64,000 bases of DNA from Kappaphycus alvarezii (Eukaryota > Rhodophyta > Florideophyceae > Gigartinales > Solieriaceae), in assembly GCA_002205965.3 (NCBI GenBank), contig NADL03000625.1, positions 496,001 through 560,000 on the forward strand, read 5' to 3'. The translations under genes and the position numbers were made by a program. Each line of letters begins with the position of its first letter. Position 1 is the first letter of the stretch. The notes under the pieces were generated by a model, which was not told the origin of the DNA, ran no database searches, and worked only from the letters and a program-made list of their open reading frames with translations. This document shows positions 56,659-64,000 of the stretch, piece by piece.

Positions 56659-59423
56659 TTAGCGCGCGGTGTGATCTCCAGCCTTCGGTGGCCAGTAGTT
56701 CAACTTCCTACTCTCTTCATCGATAATATTTGTTTCCATGTCTCTCTGTAACATTCTAGGAGCCCTTCCGTACATTAGCTCGAATGGTGAGCGTCCATTT
56801 CTTCCTCTTCTTCGACGATAGCCGTATAACACTTTTGGTAAGGCATCTTCCCACTGGATTTCATTCTCCGACATAGTTTTCGATATTGCTCGTTTAATGG
56901 TTCCAACCATCCTCTCAGCTTTCCCGTTGGACATAGGAGCGTATGCGAGAACGGTCTTCAGCTGAATCCCTTTCTCGTCCAAAAAACGAAGCAGTGAAGT
57001 TGCAGTAAAACAAAGGGCGTTATCCGAGATTATCCTTTTTGGAAGACCAAACGGTTCAATTATTTCTTTTTCGATGAATCTCAGTACCACCTCAGCATTT
57101 GCCTCCTCAACTGCAACTGCTATTGGCCATCCAGTAAGATGTTCCACCCCTATAAGGAGATATTTTTTCCGGAAGAGGTTTCCTTGAACGGGCCCGCAAA
57201 GTCAATTGAGAAGGTTTCAAAGAGACCGGAAACTGGAAAACTTAGAGTTGTCTTATACTTCCGTATTGGAGTGAATTTTTGGCAGTTGTCGCAGCTTTTC
57301 ACGAAATTATAGACGTCCTTATGGATACCGGGCCACCAGAATCTCTCAGTTACGAATTTTTGGTTGTTTCGAGATCCCAATGCCCTAGCTCATCATGGAA
57401 AGTCCTCAAGATCTTCATTCTTTCTTTCAAAGGGGCCACTAGTCGGGGACCGGCTTTAGTGTGCCGGAAGAGTTTCCCATTCCACAATGTAAAAGCCTTT
57501 TGATTCCTGCGTACCCAATTTCTGTGTTCAACCTTTCTCATTTCTAGTCCATCGAGGAATTTGATCAGTCCGTGAATATTAGCTTCGTACTCGTTATCGT
57601 TCGGCAACTGCAACTCGGCGACTCCGACGATGTCCTCCGAAGCTTTTTCATTTGGAATCAGTGCGTCCCTCAAGCGGGATAGGTAATCGGCAGGCTGATT
57701 ATTGCGTCCGGGTCTATACACAATTTCAAACCGATATTCTGCGAAAATGTCGAGCCATCGGGCCAAGCGGTGATGTACATCCTTCTTTTGGAATGCTGTC
57801 TTAAGTGCCTGGTGATCAGTTATCAAGACAAATTTCTCGAGTGATAAAAGGTATACGCGAAACTTTTTCAGCGCGAAGACGACAGCTAGCGCTTCTTTCT
57901 CGCAGACTGAGTATCTCTTTTCCGCATCATTCAGAGTTCGGCTTGCGAATTGAACAGGGTGTAGTCTTCCGTTTCATCTTTTTGGGACAAAACGGCACCC
58001 AAAGACCGTTCTGAGGCATCTGTCTCCACAACGAATGGTCTCTTGAAATCTGGGTACATGAGAACTGGGGGACACATAGCTTATCTTTAAGCTCCTGAAA
58101 TGCAGTTTCCATTTCCTTGTTCCAGTAAAATTTTCCGTTCTTCGTAGTGCTGGCATGTAACGGTGCTGCAGTCTTGGCGAAATCTTTGATAAATCTTCTG
58201 TAATATGAGGCCAGTCCTAAGAAGCTTCGGACCTCCGTCTTTGAAGCGGGCCTTGGTGCCAACTTTTTTTTTCGTTTTCTCTGGATCCACTCTAATTCCC
58301 TCTTGGTCGACGATATGACCGAGTAATTGGATAGAAGTTTTCGCAAAGAAGCATTTGCTCAACTTAATTTTCAAGCTATACTCCGATATCCTCTCCACAA
58401 CTGTCTTGACGTGCGAGATGTGCTGATCCAATGTTTCTGAGAATATGACGACATCATCGATATAGACTCTTGCGAATGGAAGTCCTTTCAAAACCTCGTT
58501 CATCATTCTTTGGAATGTAGCTGGTGCATTCATGAGACCAAAAGGCATCACTTCGAACCTGAACGTACCAACTTTGCTGGTAAAGGTTGTTTTTTCCTTA
58601 CATTTTTCATCCAATGGAATCTGCCAATAGCCAGTGTAAAGGTCAATTGAGGTGAAATATCTCCCATCCTTCAGGTCCTCGAGGATCTCCTCCATGTTCG
58701 GAATCGGAAATCGATCGGGTATCATTCTCTGGTTCAGTTGTCGGTAATCGACGCAAAAACGCAGCTTTCCATCCTTCTTTGGTGCGACCACAACTGGAAA
58801 CGACCATGGGGATGAAACTGGTCGAATAATATCATTTTTCAGCATACTTGTAACATTTTCTGAGATAAATTGGTCATATTTTGGCGGTTGACGTCTGGCT
58901 TGTGGTAAATCGGTTGAGTGTCGGTAAGTTCGAACGAGTGAGTAACCGGTACACTTGCTTGTCTTAAATCTGATACACTCCATGCAATTACTTCGGAAGA
59001 TGTTAACATGTCGGATATTTTCAGTGAGGCGGCGGCGGGAAGGTGCTGCACTTTTCCTTGGATTTCTGCCATTTGGCGCCCTTTTTCTTCTTGATTCTCA
59101 ACCTCAATATTTTGAAGGACCTCTTCCGTCGTGCTCACATCTTCATATATGGAATTCGACGTATTCTTATTTTCTTGCAAAGGTAATCTTCTTTCATGCT
59201 CCGAATTCTGTCCTTTGATTCGATATCATCGCAAAAAGAAACATATTCGGGTTTCAAACTTATCCTAGAATTCCAGTCGTCATCTGTTTCAAACCCAGAA
59301 TCATAATCGTCCCATGCCATGTTCATTACCCCCAAGGGTACCCTTTTCCACTTCCGAAAGTGTTCGTTGGTTCCGAATCTTCGCTGTCATAGCTAGAAGT
59401 GAAATCTTCACTGTCCGTTTCTT
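56659..59423 (-). pseudogene. pol: Ty3-R Pol: reverse transcriptase, RNase H, integrase, several frameshifts
   Basis: An acidic leader (59400-58850) runs through three frames. RT: FPVVVAPKKDGKLRFCVDYR, FTSIDLYTGYWQI, MPFGLMNAPATFQ, and YIDD at 58453-58464. The frame shifts at a run of nine T (58264-58272). RNase H: FVLITDHQALKTAF and YLSRLRD (near 57820-57680). Integrase: H/H and CDNCQ zinc finger (57410-57270), IDFAGPF (D), SDNALCFT (D) and NGKAERMV (E), 57200-56890. The order RT-RH-IN is Ty3-type. Most shifts are single missing bases; the T9 shift is an extra base. Confidence 0.9.
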
Positions 59424-61201
59424 TTAAATCTTCAGGATGCGTGCTTTTGTCGAAATCCAGGGCATCTTCACGGTTCTGCCGTCAATATTAACTGAAACCA
59501 TTTGATTGCCCAAGTCAATGCATGTCCCTAGTCTTTCCATGGTAGGGCAGCCAATGATTGCATCGAAAGGGAGATCAGGCATGACAAGAAAGTCTACATC
59601 AACTTTAGAGTCCCCAAAGAACACGGAAACATTGTCAACAGTGCCCATGCATTTTGAGACGGTTCCATCCGCTACAGTTATTTTTCGAGTCGTTGGAGTA
59701 ATGTCGAGACCTAGATCTGTCACCAAAGTTTCTGAAATGAGGTTTGGAACAGCACCCGAATCGAAGAGAGCCTGGGTTTTCATACCCAATACTTTGACTG
59801 GTACCAGCTTAAGACGTCTTGGTGCTGTCGAGGCCGATTGAAGAAACAGTTTCTTACCCTTAGCGGACTTATTAGACCTGATAATTTTTTTGAGTTCTTT
59901 TCTCGCATCCTCTGCGTCGCCCCTCAAAAGTTGACCAAACGTTATCCCAGTTGGGGCCGATGCAAGCTCAGCCACCAAATTGTACCTCTTCACATACTCT
60001 AGTACGTCCTTAGAGATACTCTTAACTTTCTTACTCTTTTTCGTCTTCTTGGCCGGAGTGACTCCCACTCCTGGAACAACTTGATCAGACCTCTTGGTTC
60101 GAGGAGGTACAGGTGCTGGGATATGCTCCAGCATTCCATAATCTAGCCTAGGTTTCTTCGATAAAATGTTCCCTTCCCCATCCCTTTTTGTCACATTGAC
60201 TTGACTAATCTCTTCAGCGATGGATACGTTACCGGCATCCGTCAACCTTTGATCCCTTCTATTTTGTAAGATTTTCACCTCTGGTCCTGACTCACTCCTT
60301 GCTTCCGATAAATTTGCTCTTCTGTTGTCTTTAGACCAGCAGTTACTTTCATGATGCCCATATCGACCGCACTTTCCACAACGAGTGTTTCTATGTGGAT
60401 TATCAGGACACCTGTTTGCAAAGTGTCCAGGCTTGTGACAGTAAGAACAGACTTCTGCGGCCTTAGGGGCCCCAGACTGGTTCTTCTTAATGGTAAGAGT
60501 AAGGCTTTCCAACTGCGAGGTTATCATGTCAAGTCGATTATCGAATCGGGTTTCCAACCTTTCTTCCAAGTTTTTGACATCGCTCCTGACAGATTCTAAT
60601 GCCGCTGCACTAGTAGCCGGCCTTTGATAATTCTTTTCAGGATGTACGATAGACATCGATGTGCGGGTTTCCCTCGGTACCTCACTCAGTGACTGAAACG
60701 TCTCCGAATTTTTGACAAATTCTACTATGGTACCCTTCAGTTCATCAAAAGTGTGAGGGCCCTTGATGAGGAGGAAATCGGAGAGCCGCTTATCCCCATA
60801 GCCGCCTTACGCAGCATTCCGTACTTGGCTTGGGCGTTGAACCCAGCCTTTTCATAAAGATCACACAAGTACACCAATGAGCTTAACAAATCGTCGAAGT
60901 TGAGCCGGGCCTCTATGGCGGTACGAATCATCTCATCTGGTTCTACCTCCTTAGCATACTCTTTCACAAGCCACTCACATACGTCACCGAAGTTACGCCC
61001 ATTCCCGTTAAGAGACCACCCGTCGATAAACTTGGACTTATATTTGTGCTTTGCGTCACCATGAAGATAGGCAAAGATACTTGCGGCCTTCTCTTCATCG
61101 CCCTTCTCACGCATCACAACGTTGACATATGTGTAAAGAAACTCCTCAACGTCTTCAGTCTTGCCCCCTGTGAACGTTATACGAGCAGCGTTGAGATCCA
61201 T
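59424..61201 (-). CDS. gag: Ty3-R Gag and aspartic protease, one frameshift
   Basis: ATG 61201 (MDLNAARITFTGG...). The capsid-like part includes FAYLHGDAKHKYKSKF. The frame changes near 60800 (one base missing) and is then open to 59424. Residues around 60440-60330 hold two zinc knuckles, CSYCHKPGHFANRC and CGKCGRYGHHESNC (both CX2CX4HX4C). A basic linker (KKTKKSKKVKS) follows, then the protease with ALFDSGAVPNLIS (DSG loop, near 59760) and FDAIIGCPTM. It forms the particle and processes the polyprotein. Confidence 0.88.
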
Positions 61202-61270
61202 GATTACAGAAAAGAAATCCCAACGAAGTGTTCCTTACTACTGCTCAACTCGAATACCTCGGGTGCAACC

Positions 61271-61288
61271 CCCTCCACAAGAGTACCA
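61271..61288 (-). other. Ty3-R primer-binding site
   Basis: Two bases inside the 5' LTR the minus strand reads TGGTACTCTTGTGGAGGG, beginning TGG as required to pair with a tRNA CCA end. I cannot name the tRNA. Confidence 0.65.
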
Positions 61289-61290
61289 AA

Positions 61291-62008
61291 TGATAGGGGT
61301 AAATCGTCGGAGAAGAGATACTTAGAACCAACTACCCCAAGACGGAGGTGTTGCGAGCGACAAAAGTGCTACCGTGGTATAGTTGAACAAATAAAAAGCA
61401 GTGTATATGGGAGAGAGTTGAGAGGGCTACAAGCAAGTATAAAAGGGGCAGCGTCTACCACCGATGCTCTGCGACCAGCTTAGGAAAAAGTTTTCTTGGG
61501 TCTGAAGTTGACTCTCAACTTCCTACTACTCGAGCTTGACCTGAAGTTGTCTGCCAACTTGCTTGACCTCCACTAAAGGAAGCAGTTTACTCGGCTTATA
61601 TAGACCTTTGGCTACCCTAAAAGTCTTCAAACAAACAGACTAATAACCATAAAATGCATTCACGGGAATCGTGTGAACCAGAGAGACCATTAGAAGATAT
61701 TTCCTCAAGGTAAATATCTAGGTGCCATACCCATGCCAGCCACCTATCGGCCAGGGGTGGGAATTGATGTGGCCATTATATAGACCTTTCAGAGTCACTC
61801 GTAGTATCACCCACAACCTAGAACTGTACTGACATCCACTATGACAGTGTGTCCTAAAATAAAAAATCAACCGATGAATTTGCCACACTCACCCAAATTA
61901 AAAATATCTTGCAAATTCAAAAACTGTAAAAATATCTTCCCAGTTCCAATACTGTATACAATTATGGTCCTCATCTAGATTTTTTCGTGTGCGAATTTGC
62001 GCACATCA
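61291..62008 (-). repeat. Ty3-R 5' LTR (right copy)
   Basis: 718 bp, the promoter LTR for this minus-strand element. The TATATAAG box is at 61595-61602 on the minus strand. It differs from the left copy by two substitutions and four single-base indels as far as I can read. Confidence 0.95.
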
Positions 62009-62013
62009 ATTTG

Positions 62014-62943
62014 CTCGCAAAAAACACCGTCGCAAAAGACGCTGATGGACGCAATCCATGAAGCAGTGCAAGAACGACTTCCTCTTGGGGATTCGAGGAG
62101 GCAGGCGTTTCGCGCGTCTATGGCCCTCCCGGGAACCAAGGAATGGGTGTATTGTCCCCTATGCCCCGGACTACAGACAAGCATTGACCCTCGAGAATTC
62201 TCGGTGTGGCTTCAATACTACTGTCAAGTCCCACTTTTTCACCCTGGCACGCCATGCCCGAGAAGGAATTGCCCGGACACACTCGATGTACATGGCGATC
62301 ATCTGATGTACTGCTTGCATGGGGCCCAAAGGATCAACCGACACGATCGCCAAGTAACCCTTCTCGCGAAGGACCTGGCAAGAGCTGCTCTTCATCCTGT
62401 TGTAGAGCCACGCCATGGTCTCCACCGCACGAGACCAGACATCCAGGCAATGGGAAGCAGCGGAGGGACCGACTTTTTTGATGTTACCTTCGTGAATCCC
62501 CTCGCTCCCTCCAACAGAAGAGTAAGGGCCTTCAACCCAATGTCCTCTCTGAATGCGGCGCGAAATGCAAAGCAGAGAAGATATCAATCCTTTATCGCGA
62601 CCTCCACCAGAGGCAGGCTCGTGCTTGTGCCAATCTCCACTCTTGGAGGTTGGCACCCGGATGCATGTGCAGTGCTAAATGACGTGGCAAGAAACATGGC
62701 TGTGAGGGCACTGGAGACGTACGGAAAGGTGCGGGGGGTTTTGATGCAAAGGCACGCTGCAGCAGCCGTCATGTCCAATGCGGCCTGCTTGATGGCTGGC
62801 CTGAAGGTAGCATTTTAGGAAGCGTATTTCCTTCCCCATTACGCTGTAGGTATAACCTTTTTGAGTCGATTGCGGTTGTCTGGAAAACCATGGGATAGGT
62901 CGGAAATATCTTCCAACAGTAAAACACCCAAACGTTTTCCCCC
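62014..62943 (+). mobile_element. LINE-A copy 2, 3' part (RLE domain and 3' UTR)
   Basis: Continues the frame cut at 54505. An open frame to the stop at 62818 carries CPRRNC...GDHLMYC, RPDIQAMGSSGGTDFFDVTF and the terminal MAGLKVAF. It lacks the frameshift near 49825 seen in copy 1. The 3' UTR ends with AAAACACCCAAACG...CCCCC at 62943, followed by GT and the right TSD CTTCAACTAC (62946-62955). Confidence 0.93.
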
Positions 62944-62955
62944 GTCTTCAACTAC

Positions 62956-64000
62956 TGCCACGCGCTGGTGAGATTGATTACTATCTCCTTCGCCTGGACA
63001 ATATCTTACGCGCTAACAAAAACGTCACCACGAAGCACCAACTGAGTGGACCAGAGCTGACATTTGTGGTAATTCCGCACAGCGCGGGCAGCACACAACT
63101 ACTAACATCCCGATTCCGGCAGTTTTAGGACTCTTCCGTTATTCGACCATTTTTACTGTATTCTAGCATATACTAGGAGTAGTACTATTGGGTTTCGGCT
63201 TCGGCCACAGTAAAGGCTTCGGGACAAGGCCAGATGTCCCCGCAAGTTGGATTTTTGCTAGTGATCCTTCTTGTAGAGCCTCTGGCCTCGCTCACCGCCC
63301 TACTATTTTTTCAGTCCCTCTACTTCCCTAACTCCCTCTATCGCTTTGGCCAGTGTAAGCTCACCCGTTCCTGGGACTTACCGCGGTGTATATATGCCTT
63401 GAGTATCTGCGTAGTGCTGGCTATGACCAAGCAACTACACAAACGAACCACCAAATATTTGCTAATGAAACAACAGTATAGCATGCGACTCAAAATAATC
63501 TTCGGTATCATCTACATCGATGCTTGTTGACACTTGGCGATATTTTCGTTCCACTAAACTGCTGTGTGCAGCTTTTGAAGAGTTGGCGAGACGATCACAT
63601 GATCTCCAGATCGGTTGCATGCCTTATAAAAGGCATGACGCATCCTCCACGTGTTACGGTGGACACATATGGGGAAAAATGCCATTGAAGCAGTATGGGA
63701 AGGAAATCAAAGCTTTTGGAAAGAAAAGGGCGACTTTGATGGGTAAATGATTAATGCAAGTTCTGCATAATTTATTGACAAGTGTAAGTTGGCCCGTAGT
63801 TATCTGGGCTAAAGACTGCTAGTATCATCAATCTCATTCGCTGGTATTTCAAATACCTAATTTCTATTGGCTGATGATTTACACGTGTAATCGGTGTACA
63901 GGTGTAGGGGCTGGTTACGAGTTCTTTCAAAGAGCAGAATTTTGTTCATGGGAATATTTTACATAAGGTAAGTTACTGTACGATGTGAAGATTATACTGC
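62956..64000. other. No recognised gene to the right edge
   Basis: Two + strand frames (63234-63530, hydrophobic N-terminal half; 63520-63750, basic) have no family resemblance. They could be small genes or chance. Confidence 0.3.

Larger units (their letters stand above)
54506..62008 (-). mobile_element. Complete Ty3/gypsy element Ty3-R, TSD ATTTG
   Basis: Two LTRs (54506-55221 and 61291-62008), both TG...CA, bound about 6.07 kb of internal DNA. ATTTG occurs at 54501-54505 and 62009-62013, the 5-bp TSD. Removing the element joins LINE-A copy 2 exactly as in copy 1 (GCGTAATTTGCTCGC). Minus-strand order: primer-binding site, gag-protease, RT-RNase H-integrase, accessory region, 3' LTR. The LTRs differ at about six places in 717, so insertion is recent, although the coding frames are broken in several places. 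Confidence 0.96.

Overview
The window is eukaryotic nuclear DNA from a repeat-rich genome. There are no operons or bacterial signals. What can be recognised is LTR retrotransposons, non-LTR retrotransposons with a restriction-like endonuclease (RLE), one PIF/Harbinger DNA transposon, and a few small intron-poor single-copy genes. A compact-gene, transposon-island genome such as a florideophyte red alga would fit, but that assignment is inference and weak. AT-rich gene-free stretches (about 9-11, 14-19 and 20-26 kb) alternate with GC-richer transposon or gene islands.

Layout. 1-3417: 5' half of a minus-strand Ty3/gypsy element (LTR, gag, protease-RT) that runs off the left edge. 3418-8110: probable host DNA with a possible thioredoxin-like remnant (minus) and a two-finger C2H2 zinc-finger gene (7297-7993). 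8632-8943: a 288-bp 5'-truncated LINE insertion with a 12-bp target-site duplication (TSD). 8944-29300: mostly AT-rich DNA with a clean solo LTR (11136-11659), decayed LINE-A copies (13.0, 16.8, 19.2, 26.3 and 27.4 kb) and palindromic sequences. 29834-30880: a secreted cysteine-rich protein gene. 31-34.8 kb: two copies of a Ty1/copia-like family (one decayed, one with an intact gag). 34.8-36.3 kb: minus-strand LINE-B relative. 36.9-39.2 kb: Harbinger element with convergent Myb-like and transposase genes. 39.3-46.2 kb: three LINE-B copies, one nearly full length (41752-46161). 46.2-47.35 kb: minus-strand LINE-C. 47360-50693 and 51670-62945: two young LINE-A copies. The second is split by a young complete Ty3/gypsy element (54506-62008, 5-bp TSD, LTRs about 99% identical). 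62.9-64 kb: nothing recognised.

The most unusual signals are these. (1) A class of extremely short insertions, 19 to about 73 bp, consists only of the last bases of LINE-A and is flanked by 5- to 13-bp TSDs. Several sit inside other transposons, so empty sites can be inferred. (2) The young Ty3 element has an extra coding region after its integrase with a duplicated domain of about 100 residues that I do not recognise. (3) Reading frames of both host genes and transposons are broken mainly by single missing bases, often in homopolymers, which suggests residual assembly deletions rather than biological decay in at least some genes. (4) The cysteine-rich gene changes abruptly from C-rich to G-rich sense strand halfway along.
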